DNA of 64,000 nucleotides. Source: Oceanivirga miroungae. Its GTDB lineage: Bacteria > Fusobacteriota > Fusobacteriia > Fusobacteriales > Leptotrichiaceae. The notes under the pieces were generated by a model. That model was not told the DNA's origin, searched no databases, and worked only from the letters and a program-made list of their open reading frames with translations. Shown here one piece after another: positions 33,091 through 42,819 of this stretch (its first letter is position 1; each line of letters begins with the position of its first letter). The stretch covers positions 882,688 to 946,687 of the forward strand of contig NZ_CABWIB010000001.1 in NCBI RefSeq assembly GCF_902505095.1, given 5' to 3'. A program made the position numbers and the translations under genes.

Positions 33091-35597
33091 AATAACTTAG
33101 GTACAACTAAAACCCCTGATACAGGTCCAGCGTGAGTTCCCACTGTAGGCCCTATTTCAACAATTGGTTTTATTATACTTGCCTTTCTATTATAGTTAGA
33201 AACTTGACTTCCCAATTTATTTATAAACTCAAGTTGTCCTCTTGTTCCACCATAAGCTAATACTACATAAGTGCTTTGATTTTTGTATATATCGTATACG
33301 TTTCTTTCTACATATTTTATAATAGAACTTTCTCCACCTAATACTTTTTTCTCTACACTTAAAGTTCCATCAACCATAGTAATAATTGGTTTCATATTGA
33401 AAAAATCACCTATTTTTTGACTTGTTTTAGATATTCTTCCACCTTGTTGTAGATATTTTAATGTATCTATCATTATATACAATTTAGATCTATCTCTAAC
33501 TTTTATTAAGTGCTCTACTATTTCATCCATTTCATAGTTATTATTTACTTTTTTTACTGCTTCTTTTACAAGGTAACCTTGAAGTAGTGAAACAGCCTTC
33601 GAATCAAATATTTTAACTTCTTTTTCTTTTTTTGATATTTCACGTGCTAATTTTAATACTTGATGTTCTCCTGATAATCTACTTGAAATTGGAATAACTA
33701 ATACCTTTTTATATCCCTTCATAAATTGCTCTAGGTATACATTAACAATTTCTTTTGGACTTGGTTGTGCTGTTTTAAATGTCTTGTTTTCATTGATTAA
33801 CATATTCCAAAATTCTTCTTTTGATAAATTAACTCCATCTTTATAGCTTATAGAGTCATTATCTACTAATCTAATTGGGATTACAACAATATCTTGTTCT
33901 TTTATTTCTTTTTCAGATAAATCAGCTGCTGAATCTGTGACAATAGCAATATCTTTCATATTCTTATCTTTATTTTCAATTAAAACATATAAATCATAGT
34001 TTGCCATATCAGAATCTATTATTTTTGTATCTTGTACTAACTTATCAATAGATTTTAAAGCTTTTATTTCTTTTTCATTTTTATTTGCACCAACTACTAT
34101 AGTAAGTGCTATTGATAGATCATTTATATACTCATTTTTAATAATATCTACTAATTCAGATAAATTACTACTTGCGTTTTTTATCTTAGTATTTACTAAT
34201 AATAGATAATCATCTTTTTTTATCTCTATTCCATCATTTTTTGTATCTCTAACTGCTTTTGTGATTTCAATAGAACTTGCTCTTTTTAGCATTTCATCTT
34301 TTTTATCTATATCTGTGTAGTTGTATTTTAAGTATATAATTCCTTCTAACATTGTCTTAGTTGGTATAACTATTACAGTTCTCTCTGTTTTCTCACCTGC
34401 TAATTTAGCAGTTGATATTATATTCTTATTATTTGCAAGTACATATATATGTTTTTTAGTATCATCTAACTTACTTATTGCGTCTAAAATATCTTTAACA
34501 CTAGGGTTTTGACTTTGTCCACCTAATATTACAACATTTGCACCTAATTCTAAGTAGTAATCTTTCAATTTATCAGTATCTGCTACAGCTATATACGCAA
34601 TATTAGATAATTTATCTTGATTTTTGTTTATAAATATCTTTGTAGTATTCTTTTCGTTTTCTAATACACCTTCATTTTGAAGTTTCATATTTTCAATTTT
34701 AATATTTTTCAAATCACCAATTTTAGCGGCAATTTCTATTGCTAATCCTGGGTTATTTGTATGTATGTGAGTTTTGAATTTCTTACTTGATTTTGCAAAT
34801 ACTGCAGAATCTCCAATATCAAGTAAATCCTCTTTTAATTTATCTTCATCGAAATCTGAGTTTAAAATTATAAATTCTGTACAGTATTTATATTTAATAT
34901 CATAAGCATTGTGGTCTATATCTAATATAGTTCTATCAAAATCCTCTTCTACAACAGATGCTTTTGTTATTAAATCTATTTCAGTTAAAACTTTCCCCAT
35001 ACCTTCAAAAAAGTAAAATAAACCTTTACCACCTGAGTCTACAACATTTGCTTCTTTAAGTTTTTCTAATAACTCTGGTGTTTCTTCTACTGCTTTATTA
35101 GCTGCTATTACAAGTTCATCTATATATTCATTGAAAAACTCATAATCTTTTATTTCTTCACTTCTTTCATAAATTCTTCTAATAACAGTTAGCATTGTTC
35201 CTTCAACTGGATTACTAACTACATTATATGCTAGCTCTTTCGCTTCTTTTAATGCTATTGTTATATCTGCTGGTACTAGTCTTTTTTTACCACCAATACC
35301 TTTTAAAAATCCATTTATAATTTGTGATAATATTGTACCTGAATTTCCTCTAGCTCCAATTAAAACTGCTTCTTCTACAACTAAACTTAAATCTTCCATA
35401 CTAGTTTTGTCATTAGTGTTTTCTTCAATTTCACTTATCATGGTCTGAACTGTCATACACATATTCGTTCCAGTATCGCCATCTGGTACTGGATAAACAT
35501 TTAACTCATTTAGATAAGCTTCGTATTTTTGAAGCCACTTTGCTCCACCTATTAAAACACTACGAAGTCTTTTTGCATTTATATATTTTATACCCAT
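33087..35597 (-). CDS. FakA-FakB fusion: fatty acid kinase with fused DegV acyl-binding domain
   Basis: Residues 1 to about 200 are a DAK2 kinase domain (VYPVPDGDTGTNM, ARGNSGTILSQ), then the FakA middle region, and from about 555 a complete DegV/FakB domain (IVTDSAADL, TAQPSP, LSGEHQ, ending GPVSGVLVVPKLL). In Firmicutes, FakB holds a fatty acid while FakA phosphorylates it, feeding acyl-phosphate to PlsX/PlsY. Here both are one 836-residue chain. The start is ATG 35597 (MGIKYINA), correctly spaced after GGAG; an in-frame TTG upstream overlaps that site. The DAK2-DegV fusion is, to my knowledge, seen in Fusobacteria. It fits with the acyl-activating fusions elsewhere in the window. Confidence 0.88.
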   Translation of the reverse strand: MGIKYINAKRLRSVLIGGAKWLQKYEAYLNELNVYPVPDGDTGTNMCMTVQTMISEIEENTNDKTSMEDLSLVVEEAVLIGARGNSGTILSQIINGFLKGIGGKKRLVPADITIALKEAKELAYNVVSNPVEGTMLTVIRRIYERSEEIKDYEFFNEYIDELVIAANKAVEETPELLEKLKEANVVDSGGKGLFYFFEGMGKVLTEIDLITKASVVEEDFDRTILDIDHNAYDIKYKYCTEFIILNSDFDEDKLKEDLLDIGDSAVFAKSSKKFKTHIHTNNPGLAIEIAAKIGDLKNIKIENMKLQNEGVLENEKNTTKIFINKNQDKLSNIAYIAVADTDKLKDYYLELGANVVILGGQSQNPSVKDILDAISKLDDTKKHIYVLANNKNIISTAKLAGEKTERTVIVIPTKTMLEGIIYLKYNYTDIDKKDEMLKRASSIEITKAVRDTKNDGIEIKKDDYLLLVNTKIKNASSNLSELVDIIKNEYINDLSIALTIVVGANKNEKEIKALKSIDKLVQDTKIIDSDMANYDLYVLIENKDKNMKDIAIVTDSAADLSEKEIKEQDIVVIPIRLVDNDSISYKDGVNLSKEEFWNMLINENKTFKTAQPSPKEIVNVYLEQFMKGYKKVLVIPISSRLSGEHQVLKLAREISKKEKEVKIFDSKAVSLLQGYLVKEAVKKVNNNYEMDEIVEHLIKVRDRSKLYIMIDTLKYLQQGGRISKTSQKIGDFFNMKPIITMVDGTLSVEKKVLGGESSIIKYVERNVYDIYKNQSTYVVLAYGGTRGQLEFINKLGSQVSNYNRKASIIKPIVEIGPTVGTHAGPVSGVLVVPKLL

Positions 35598-35610
35598 ATT
35601 TTTCTCCAAT

Positions 35611-37407
35611 CTAAACCTCAGTTATCATAGTTAAAATCATTGGTGCTCTTTTTGTTTTCTTGTATAAATAATCAGAAACTTTTCTTCTTATTATTTGTTT
35701 AACTTTTGATATTTCTAAGATGTTTTGACTTTCTAAATTTTTAAGTTCTAATTTTATTAAATCTTTTGCTTCGTATAAAAGTTCTTCAGCATTTTTAACA
35801 TAAACAAAACCTCTTGTAGCAAGCTCTATTTGTTCACCGTAAGTTCCGTCTTTGTATAAAGGTATACTTACAACAAAAATTCCATCATCTGCTAAACTTT
35901 GTCTATCTTTTAATACAGCATTTCCTACATCTCCAATAGATCCACCATCTATTAAAGTAAGTCCTGCTGGTACTCTTTCAGCTAGTACCCAGTTATCTTT
36001 CATTAAGCCTATTTTATGTCCATTTTCTGCTATTATTACATTTTCCTTTTTAACCCCAGTTTCAACTGCAGTTTCACCATGCTTTTGTAACATTGCGTAT
36101 TCACCATGTACTGGCATAAAGTATTTTGGTTTTACTAAATTTAAAAGTAATTTTTGTTCATCTTGGCTAGCATGTCCTGATACGTGTACACCTACTGATC
36201 TTTCAAAGATTACATCAGCCTGTTTTTTTAAGAGTTGATTTACATTTTTAGTAGTCGCTTTTTCATTTCCAGGAATTGGAGTTGATGATATGATTACTGT
36301 ATCACTTTCACGAAGCGTTATAAACTTATGATTAGAGTTTGCTATTCTACTAAGAGCTGCTAGTGGTTCTCCTTGTGTTCCAGTACATAATACCATAACT
36401 TTATCTTCTGCCATTTTTTCAGCTTTTTCGATATCTATTAAAATATTTTTAGGCATATCTAAATAACCTAATCTTTTACATATATCAAATGTTTTTAACA
36501 TTGATTTTCCATCTATTGCAATTTTTCTTTTATATTTTTTAGCTACATTTATTATTTGTTGTATTCTATGTACATGAGATGCAAAGGCTGCTATTATTAC
36601 ACGTCCTTTGGCTGTTGATACTGCTAGGTCTATATTCTTACCTACTGTTCTTTCTGATGGTGTATATCCTTGTCTTAATGAGTTTGTAGAATCAGACATT
36701 AATAAGTCTACTCCTTCTTCTCCTATTTGTGCCATTCTTAAAAAGTCAAATCCTTCACCTGATACTGGAGTTAAATCTATTTTAAAATCTCCTGTGTGAA
36801 CTATTGTAGCGCTTGGTGTTTTTATCTTTATTGCAGTTGAATCTGCAATACTGTGTGTTACACTTACAAATTCAGCTGTAAAGTATTTTGATATTTTAAC
36901 TTCTTTTCTTGTTTTTACTACATTAAACTTAGGCTTTTTTACTTCCTTTTTCTCAAATTTAGACTCAACAAAAGCCATACTTAATTTTGTTCCATAAACA
37001 TCCATAACATTACCTAATTTTTCATAAATGTATGGGATAGCTCCTATATGGTCTTCATGCCCATGCGTTACAAGTAATGCTTTTAATTTATCTTTATTAT
37101 TTTCTAAAAAAGCTAGATTAGGTATTATTATATCTATTCCTAAATGTTCATCTGATGGGAATGCTAGTCCTGCATCAACTAAAATCATTTCATCTCTATA
37201 TGAGATTATATTCATATTTTTACCAACTTCTTCTAATCCACCTAAAGGTATTATGTAAGTTGGATAGAACTCCTCGTTTAGCTTCTTATTTTTTAAATTC
37301 ACTTTACTTTTTTTATTATTACTCTTATTATTTTCTTCATTATTATTCAACTTTGGCATCGCTGTTAGGCTTTGAAGCCTTTTGGATACCTTTATCTTCT
37401 TTTCCAT
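35611..37407 (-). CDS. rnj: Ribonuclease J
   Basis: Metallo-beta-lactamase/beta-CASP ribonuclease with 5'-3' exo- and endonuclease activity in mRNA decay and rRNA maturation. The zinc motif THGHEDHIGAIPY, THSIADS and HTGDFKID lie in the first half, and GHASQDE and VHGEYAML are in the beta-CASP part. I take the start at ATG 37407 (MEKKIKVSKR), with AAAGGAA at good spacing; earlier in-frame ATGs at 37413 and 37425 are alternatives. This leaves a lysine/asparagine-rich N-terminal tail of about 45 residues before the catalytic fold and a 65-base overlap with the PBP2 gene. Confidence 0.93.
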   Translation of the reverse strand: MEKKIKVSKRLQSLTAMPKLNNNEENNKSNNKKSKVNLKNKKLNEEFYPTYIIPLGGLEEVGKNMNIISYRDEMILVDAGLAFPSDEHLGIDIIIPNLAFLENNKDKLKALLVTHGHEDHIGAIPYIYEKLGNVMDVYGTKLSMAFVESKFEKKEVKKPKFNVVKTRKEVKISKYFTAEFVSVTHSIADSTAIKIKTPSATIVHTGDFKIDLTPVSGEGFDFLRMAQIGEEGVDLLMSDSTNSLRQGYTPSERTVGKNIDLAVSTAKGRVIIAAFASHVHRIQQIINVAKKYKRKIAIDGKSMLKTFDICKRLGYLDMPKNILIDIEKAEKMAEDKVMVLCTGTQGEPLAALSRIANSNHKFITLRESDTVIISSTPIPGNEKATTKNVNQLLKKQADVIFERSVGVHVSGHASQDEQKLLLNLVKPKYFMPVHGEYAMLQKHGETAVETGVKKENVIIAENGHKIGLMKDNWVLAERVPAGLTLIDGGSIGDVGNAVLKDRQSLADDGIFVVSIPLYKDGTYGEQIELATRGFVYVKNAEELLYEAKDLIKLELKNLESQNILEISKVKQIIRRKVSDYLYKKTKRAPMILTMITEV

Positions 37408-39265
37408 TCTCATTTCCTTTCCCATAGTATTCTTCAATAAATTTTTTGGCCTGCCTACCGGCTGCAATTGCACCATATCCACCTTCTTCTACAAAGGATA
37501 CAAATACAACTTCAGGGTCTTTTGAAGGGAAATAACCTGCTATCCATGAGTGGTTATTTATATTACTATTTTGTGCTGTCCCTGTTTTAGCTGACACATC
37601 TACATAGTCTAAATTTAATACATGTGCCGTCCCATGTTTACCTTTTACAGGTAACTCTAGTGATTTTTTTAATATTTCTAAATTTTTAGAATCAATTTCT
37701 AATTTTCTTAAGACTTCCGGCTTTATTTCTATAACTTTATCATTACTATCTACAAATTTAGATACTAAACTTGGTTTCATTTGTACTCCATTATTAGCTA
37801 TTGCTTCATAAATCATTAAAACTTGTATTGGAGTTAATAATAAATATCCTTGTCCTATTGACATATTTATAGTATCTCCTGGTAGCCATATATTTAATTT
37901 TCTATTTGAAAATCTTCTTTTCTTCCACTCAGGTGTTGGTAGTAATCCACTATTTTCACCTGGTATATCAATTCCTGTTTTTTTCCCTACACCAAACTCT
38001 GATGCAACATCTAAAAAGTCAGATCTAGGTATTTTTAATGATAAATCATAAAAATATGTATTTACAGATTCTTCCATTGCCTTATTAAAATTTGTAAGAC
38101 CATGTCCTAATCTATGTGAATCTTTAAATGTAACTCCCCCATATTCAAATCTGCCTGTTGACAAAATCTCTAAATCAGGTGATACATTAGCTTCTAATAT
38201 TGCAAGCCCTGTTACTGGTTTAAATGTAGATCCTGGTGGGTAAAGTCCAGCTATTCCTTTATTTAGTAAGGGAGTCATTTTAGAATTTACAATTTCACTC
38301 CATTCCTTGCCATTTATTTTTGAACTTAATTTATTTGAGTCAATTTCAGGTGATGATATAAATGTGATTATTTTACCAGTTTTTACATTCATTGCTATAA
38401 AAGTTGCAGATGTATCTTTCATATACTCTGTCATTTTTTTCTGTATATTCTTATCAATACTAAGATAAACATCATTTCCTTTTACTGGCTTTAGCTCATT
38501 TACTATATCAATAATATTTCCTTTAGCATCTATTTCAACTAAAGTTTGTCCTTCTTTTCCTTTTAATTCTAGATCATATTGTTTTTCTATACCCTTTTTA
38601 CCAATCAAATCATCTGGTGCATATCCTTTATCTTTTAATTCTTCGTACTCATCGTCACTAATATTTTTAACATAACCTACAACATGTGATGCAAGGTCAT
38701 CTTCTACATATTTTCTTTTACTATATTCAACTATATCAATATTTTCTGAATCAATATTTTCAGCTTGTATTAAAGCTTTTTTTACATCAATATCATCTTC
38801 TATTATTATTTCGTGAGTAAATCTATTTGGGGTTTTACTATAGAATATTTCTAGTACTTTTTTATAGCTTAGGTTTGTCATTTCTGATATTTTTAATATA
38901 TCTTTGTATAACACTTTTATTTTATTTGTTTGTTCCTCTAAATTAAGCTCATTATCTTCTAATTTAGATAATATATTTCTCTCTTTTCTACTAATTTCTG
39001 GAGTATTTTTATATACCAACTTGTATCCAGTACGATTATCAGCTAATAATTCACCATTTTTATCGTATATTTTCCCTCTTGTTGGTTTTAAAATTTCCTC
39101 TCTAAAGCTGTTTTTTATTACTTTCTCTTTATAATAATCTTCTTTTAGTATTTGTAAATAAAATAGTCTAATAATTAAAAGAGAAAAAATAAAAGCTACA
39201 ATAAGTATAAAGCTAATATATCTTTTACTTTCATTTTCTTCATCTATTTCTCTTTTTAAATTCAT
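37343..39265 (-). CDS. mrdA: Penicillin-binding protein 2 (class B transpeptidase)
   Basis: Crosslinks peptidoglycan during cell elongation with RodA. A cytoplasmic tail and a single membrane helix (about 18-38) come first, then the PBP dimer domain beginning with EILKPTRGKIYDKNG, and the transpeptidase with its nucleophile S346 in GSTFKP, ESVNT, and SAKTGTAQN. At 640 residues the length is typical. The C-terminal tail is polar and overlaps the rnj start. No rodA or mreBCD is adjacent in the window. Confidence 0.95.
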   Translation of the reverse strand: MNLKREIDEENESKRYISFILIVAFIFSLLIIRLFYLQILKEDYYKEKVIKNSFREEILKPTRGKIYDKNGELLADNRTGYKLVYKNTPEISRKERNILSKLEDNELNLEEQTNKIKVLYKDILKISEMTNLSYKKVLEIFYSKTPNRFTHEIIIEDDIDVKKALIQAENIDSENIDIVEYSKRKYVEDDLASHVVGYVKNISDDEYEELKDKGYAPDDLIGKKGIEKQYDLELKGKEGQTLVEIDAKGNIIDIVNELKPVKGNDVYLSIDKNIQKKMTEYMKDTSATFIAMNVKTGKIITFISSPEIDSNKLSSKINGKEWSEIVNSKMTPLLNKGIAGLYPPGSTFKPVTGLAILEANVSPDLEILSTGRFEYGGVTFKDSHRLGHGLTNFNKAMEESVNTYFYDLSLKIPRSDFLDVASEFGVGKKTGIDIPGENSGLLPTPEWKKRRFSNRKLNIWLPGDTINMSIGQGYLLLTPIQVLMIYEAIANNGVQMKPSLVSKFVDSNDKVIEIKPEVLRKLEIDSKNLEILKKSLELPVKGKHGTAHVLNLDYVDVSAKTGTAQNSNINNHSWIAGYFPSKDPEVVFVSFVEEGGYGAIAAGRQAKKFIEEYYGKGNENGKEDKGIQKASKPNSDAKVE

Positions 39266-39268
39266 TTA

Positions 39269-39583
39269 CTATAGTTCCTCGTATAATCCATCTAAATCAT
39301 AGTATTCTCTAGCGTCTTTTGTAAAGATTGATACTAATATATCAGCTGCATCTATTAAAACCCACTCTGCTTCTTTTTGTCCTTCAACAGATTTTAACAT
39401 ATCTATATTTTCTTTAACTGCGTCTAATATAGCTAGTACATTTCTTGTTGAACTTCCTGTACACATAACCATATAGTCATAAAATGCAGTTTTCCCTTCA
39501 ACATTATATACCTTAATATCTGATGCTTTTTTATCTTCCATTATACTTACTATTTTTTCTACTCTATATTTTGCTTCTAACAT
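39269..39583 (-). CDS. rsfS: Ribosome silencing factor RsfS
   Basis: Binds ribosomal protein uL14 and blocks subunit joining when nutrients are low. The 104-residue protein has the conserved KASDIKVYNV start and the FYDYMVMCTGSSTRNVLAI core, ending YYDLDGLYEEL. AGGAGA ribosome site. Lies three bases before PBP2 in the same operon. Confidence 0.96.
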   Translation of the reverse strand: MLEAKYRVEKIVSIMEDKKASDIKVYNVEGKTAFYDYMVMCTGSSTRNVLAILDAVKENIDMLKSVEGQKEAEWVLIDAADILVSIFTKDAREYYDLDGLYEEL

Positions 39584-39591
39584 TTGTTCTC

Positions 39592-40569
39592 CTATCTATT
39601 TGTTGTTATCACTATTTTATTTTCTAATGAACTATCTTTTTCTAATCTTGCACTTGGAACTAATGATAATAACTTATGTGCTATTACAAAATCCTCTGGA
39701 TTATATTTTATAGTAACACCCACTATTGTGCTTGATTCTTTCGCTTTATATATCTTAGGTGTGTATTCTGATAATTGATCTTTTAACTCTGAAACTCCAG
39801 TTGTAGAATATATATTAACTGCATATTTTACCTTTTTGTCATTACCAGTTATTATTACAACATCAGCATCTGGTCTTAAACTTGGATCTTCTTTTATCTT
39901 TATGTATTTTAAACCAATACTATTAACAAATTTTAAGAATTCATCTTCATTTAATTTATGGTTTACTACATATGACATATCTGATCTTGATCCATAGTTA
40001 TCTGCATTATAGTTCATATCTAAATTATTTTTAAATGCTTCACCTAATTTTTTTGCAAATCCATTTATACCATTTGCATTTAATACATCAACTGTTTTTC
40101 CCTCAAGTGATACTTCTGGGTCAATTTGGTTACTTGGTTTAATTTCTACTATATCAGATGTATTATCAACTATAAGTAAAGCCTTACCATCTTCACCTGA
40201 TAAAATATTAGCTAGTTTTATACTGTCAATTATATATTTCCCATCTAAATCCATAGTAGGTACTTCTACTACAGTATCTGGTCTATTTTTACTTATTACT
40301 ACATCTTGTATACTATGTGGGAAATATTTTGATAAGTCTGATATCAATAACTTTTCATCCTTTACATGAGCACCAAAAAAGTTAAAGAAGTAGTCTTCAA
40401 TTTTTTTATCTTTAGTAATATATGACCCTCTTGTGATTTCAACTACTTCATTATCATAATAAACATAGTAGTTACCATCTACATACGCTAGTCTATTTAC
40501 ACTTTTATCTTCTTCTTTCCCACAAGCAAAAACTGAAAGCATTGCTAATGTGATTATTATTTTTTTCAT
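39592..40569 (-). CDS. Lipoprotein with LytR C-terminal-like domain
   Basis: A 325-residue exported protein. The signal peptide MKKIIITLAMLSVFAC ends in a lipobox-like VFAC, so it is probably lipid-anchored at C16. The middle holds a VDVLNANGINGFAKKLGEAF segment characteristic of the LytR_C domain (found at the end of LytR-CpsA-Psr proteins), and a second copy of this fold may follow (about 235-325). No LCP catalytic domain is present. Wall attachment or wall sensing is plausible from its place before rsfS and PBP2, but not shown. First gene of the operon with an extended -10 promoter. Confidence 0.7.
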   Translation of the reverse strand: MKKIIITLAMLSVFACGKEEDKSVNRLAYVDGNYYVYYDNEVVEITRGSYITKDKKIEDYFFNFFGAHVKDEKLLISDLSKYFPHSIQDVVISKNRPDTVVEVPTMDLDGKYIIDSIKLANILSGEDGKALLIVDNTSDIVEIKPSNQIDPEVSLEGKTVDVLNANGINGFAKKLGEAFKNNLDMNYNADNYGSRSDMSYVVNHKLNEDEFLKFVNSIGLKYIKIKEDPSLRPDADVVIITGNDKKVKYAVNIYSTTGVSELKDQLSEYTPKIYKAKESSTIVGVTIKYNPEDFVIAHKLLSLVPSARLEKDSSLENKIVITTNR

Positions 40570-40620
40570 ATTGACTCCTTGTATATTATATTATTTTATT
40601 TTTCCATACCATTCATAGTT

Positions 40621-40629
40621 ATTATACCA
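40621..40629 (-). promoter_or_regulatory. Extended -10 promoter for the envelope operon
   Basis: Minus-strand TGGTATAAT (TGN plus perfect TATAAT) about 50 bases before the lipoprotein start; the -35 region is poor. The 168-base gap otherwise holds only the terminator of the Fic operon and A/T-rich sequence. Confidence 0.5.
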
Positions 40630-40701
40630 TAAATATTAGTTTTTTTATACATTTTAATGCTATAAAATTTTGTAAATAGATTTTTTTTAATAAAATCAAT
40701 A

Positions 40702-40731
40702 GAAAAATAGAGATAAGCTAGTACTTATCTC
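40702..40731 (-). terminator. Intrinsic terminator of the Fic operon
   Basis: GAGATAAG / CTTATCTC stem with a 6-base loop, then TATTTTTCT on the minus strand, six bases after the stop of the unknown gene. Confidence 0.85.
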
Positions 40732-40737
40732 GTATTT

Positions 40738-41574
40738 TTAAGCTATATAATTGTCTATTACATCCATTATTTTTCCATTTTCAAAACATATGATTCTTTT
40801 TTCGTTTTCAAGCGTTAATTTACCACAATTAGCCAATATTTTTTTACTAATATAATATTCGGATTTAACTGGTTCAACTCCTAAAAAAACTTCTTCTGAG
40901 TATGATCCAAATATATATGCTACTCCAAAGAAATATTCTTTTGTTTTTGTATTTTCGGTAATTTCATATCCTAATTCATCAACTATATAGTCAATTCCAT
41001 AATATCTAAAATATTCTTCCTCTGTTTGATTTAAAGTTATGGACTCAGAATTAAGACCAACAGCTAAATGTATATATTGATTTTCATAATTAAGAATTTC
41101 TAATCTTTCATCAGCCTCATCCCATATATCTAATTTTTTTTCATCTAAATTGTTTATTCCAAAAGAGATTCTATGCCTTTTTTCATCTGGTTCTATATTT
41201 ACTTTAACACAATACATCCCATCAGTATTAATTGTTCTAATTGTTTTTTCTATAGGTACTACCTCATAATTAACCTCAATACCATCTAAATATACCTTGA
41301 ATTCTCCTATTGGGCTTATTAACTTATTATCTATAATATCATTTCTATATTCATATTTTTTTAACTTTTCTATTTCACTTATTTTTATTCTTACTGCCCT
41401 ATTTAATATTATATATTCATCATGTAAATCAGTTATTCTTCCAATTCTAAAAGCTTTATTTGAAATCTTATAATCATATTTTTTATTTTTATAGCTAATA
41501 AAACTTGCCAGTTTATATGGGTATTTAATTTTAACTATTTCTCCTAAATATTTTTCAACATTTTCTCTTTTCAT
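40738..41574 (-). CDS. Unknown protein, 278 residues, co-transcribed with Fic
   Basis: I do not recognise a family. There is no signal peptide or membrane helix. The N-terminal part is strand-rich and reads like an SH3- or Lsm-type barrel (GEIVKIKYP, then RIGRITDLHDEYIILNRAVRIKISEIEKL). The rest mixes short strands and acidic loops, with several aromatic-rich stretches. It starts 28 bases after the Fic gene with no terminator between, and is followed by a strong terminator, so the two form a two-gene unit. It could be a regulator, substrate or antidote of Fic, or unrelated. Confidence 0.7.
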   Translation of the reverse strand: MKRENVEKYLGEIVKIKYPYKLASFISYKNKKYDYKISNKAFRIGRITDLHDEYIILNRAVRIKISEIEKLKKYEYRNDIIDNKLISPIGEFKVYLDGIEVNYEVVPIEKTIRTINTDGMYCVKVNIEPDEKRHRISFGINNLDEKKLDIWDEADERLEILNYENQYIHLAVGLNSESITLNQTEEEYFRYYGIDYIVDELGYEITENTKTKEYFFGVAYIFGSYSEEVFLGVEPVKSEYYISKKILANCGKLTLENEKRIICFENGKIMDVIDNYIA

Positions 41575-41602
41575 ATACTTTACTCCAAAATTACATAATC
41601 AT

Positions 41603-42751
41603 TTATATAAACGTTCCTTCTGAAAGAATATCAACATATTCTTTATATACATATTGTCTATATCTTTTTTTATCACTCACAAGCTCAAGTATCCCCATCT
41701 CAACTAAATTTGCTAAAAGTTTGTTAATTGTTGGTGTAGATACATTTAAAACTTCTTTTATATCTTCTGAATAAACAAATGGGTGTTTTAATAGATAATC
41801 ATATATTAAAATTAAATTTGATGTATTGGTACTCGAAAAGTTTTTAATCTTATCTATATCATTTTTTTTAAGATTAGCAATTCTTTGTATTGAATAAATT
41901 GCATCCTTTGATATTTCACAAATACCTGTTATAAAAAATTTAATCCAGTTTTCAAACTCACCTTTAAAACGAACATTATTAAGAAGCTCATAATATCTAT
42001 CCCTATTTTTTTTAAAATAATAACTCAAATAAAGAACTGGATATTCTATTAAGTTTTTTTCCTTCAAGTATAATATTATTAAAAGTCTTCCCATTCTACC
42101 ATTACCATCTAAGAATGGGTGTATCGTTTCAAATTGATAATGAATTAAAGCTATTTTTATTAAATTAGAAATATTGTCATCTTCATTTATGTATTTTTCT
42201 AAATCACTTAAACAAACATCCATCTCATAAGGGGCTGGTGGAATATAGCTTGCATTTTTTAAAGTTGAACCAGCATATCCTATCCAATTTTGTGATTTTC
42301 TAAATTCACCAGGCATTTTTTCATTACCTCTAACTTCAGATAAAAGGATCGAATGTGTTTCTTTAATAAGCCTCATGCATAAAGGAAATTCTTTGAGTCT
42401 TTTAAATGCATAATTAGTCGCTTTAACGTAATTTACAATTTCTTCTGTTTCTTTAATTTTTTCATTCTCATTATCTTTTTGTAAAATATCAACAAGAGAA
42501 GCTTGTGTCCCTTCAATTTGAGAACTTATAACTGCTTCTTTTTGAACATACATAGATACAAAAAGAGAAATATCTGGTAAAAGCATTGCCATACCATCTA
42601 ATCTTCCAAGCAATAAGTATGCTTTATTTATTAAAACATTCATTTCATCATCTATATTTAGTTTTATATCTTTTAAATTATGAGGAACAAAACATTCATA
42701 ATCACTTTGCATTCTATTTAATTTACCTGCTCTATTATTTTCTAATTTCAA
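41603..42751 (-). CDS. Fic domain protein with internal inhibitory helix and winged-helix end
   Basis: Probable AMP-transferring (or de-AMPylating) enzyme, 382 residues. The catalytic loop HPFLDGNGRMGR is at 211-222 and intact. An inhibitory helix of the S/T-X3-E-G/N type is present N-terminally (SSQIEG, 76-81), making it a self-inhibited class II Fic. Residues about 305-375 form a winged helix-turn-helix (VYSEDIKEVLNVSTPTINKL). The start is TTG 42751 with AGGTGGTGAT upstream. The DNA-binding end, together with the tandem operator-like repeats before the gene, suggests autoregulation. Chromosomal cassette-like position; targets unknown. Confidence 0.92.
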   Translation of the reverse strand: MKLENNRAGKLNRMQSDYECFVPHNLKDIKLNIDDEMNVLINKAYLLLGRLDGMAMLLPDISLFVSMYVQKEAVISSQIEGTQASLVDILQKDNENEKIKETEEIVNYVKATNYAFKRLKEFPLCMRLIKETHSILLSEVRGNEKMPGEFRKSQNWIGYAGSTLKNASYIPPAPYEMDVCLSDLEKYINEDDNISNLIKIALIHYQFETIHPFLDGNGRMGRLLIILYLKEKNLIEYPVLYLSYYFKKNRDRYYELLNNVRFKGEFENWIKFFITGICEISKDAIYSIQRIANLKKNDIDKIKNFSSTNTSNLILIYDYLLKHPFVYSEDIKEVLNVSTPTINKLLANLVEMGILELVSDKKRYRQYVYKEYVDILSEGTFI

Positions 42752-42790
42752 AATATCACCACCTAAGCTAAATTTGTTTTGCTTAAAACA

Positions 42791-42819
42791 AGTATATATA
42801 TTTTAAGTAAAATTTTCAA
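42791..42819 (-). promoter_or_regulatory. Sigma70 promoter of the Fic operon inside the repeat array
   Basis: Minus-strand TTGAAA (42819-42814), exactly 17 bases, TATACT (42796-42791). The first palindromic repeat core (42801-42812) lies wholly within the spacer, so a protein bound there would block RNA polymerase. Confidence 0.65.
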
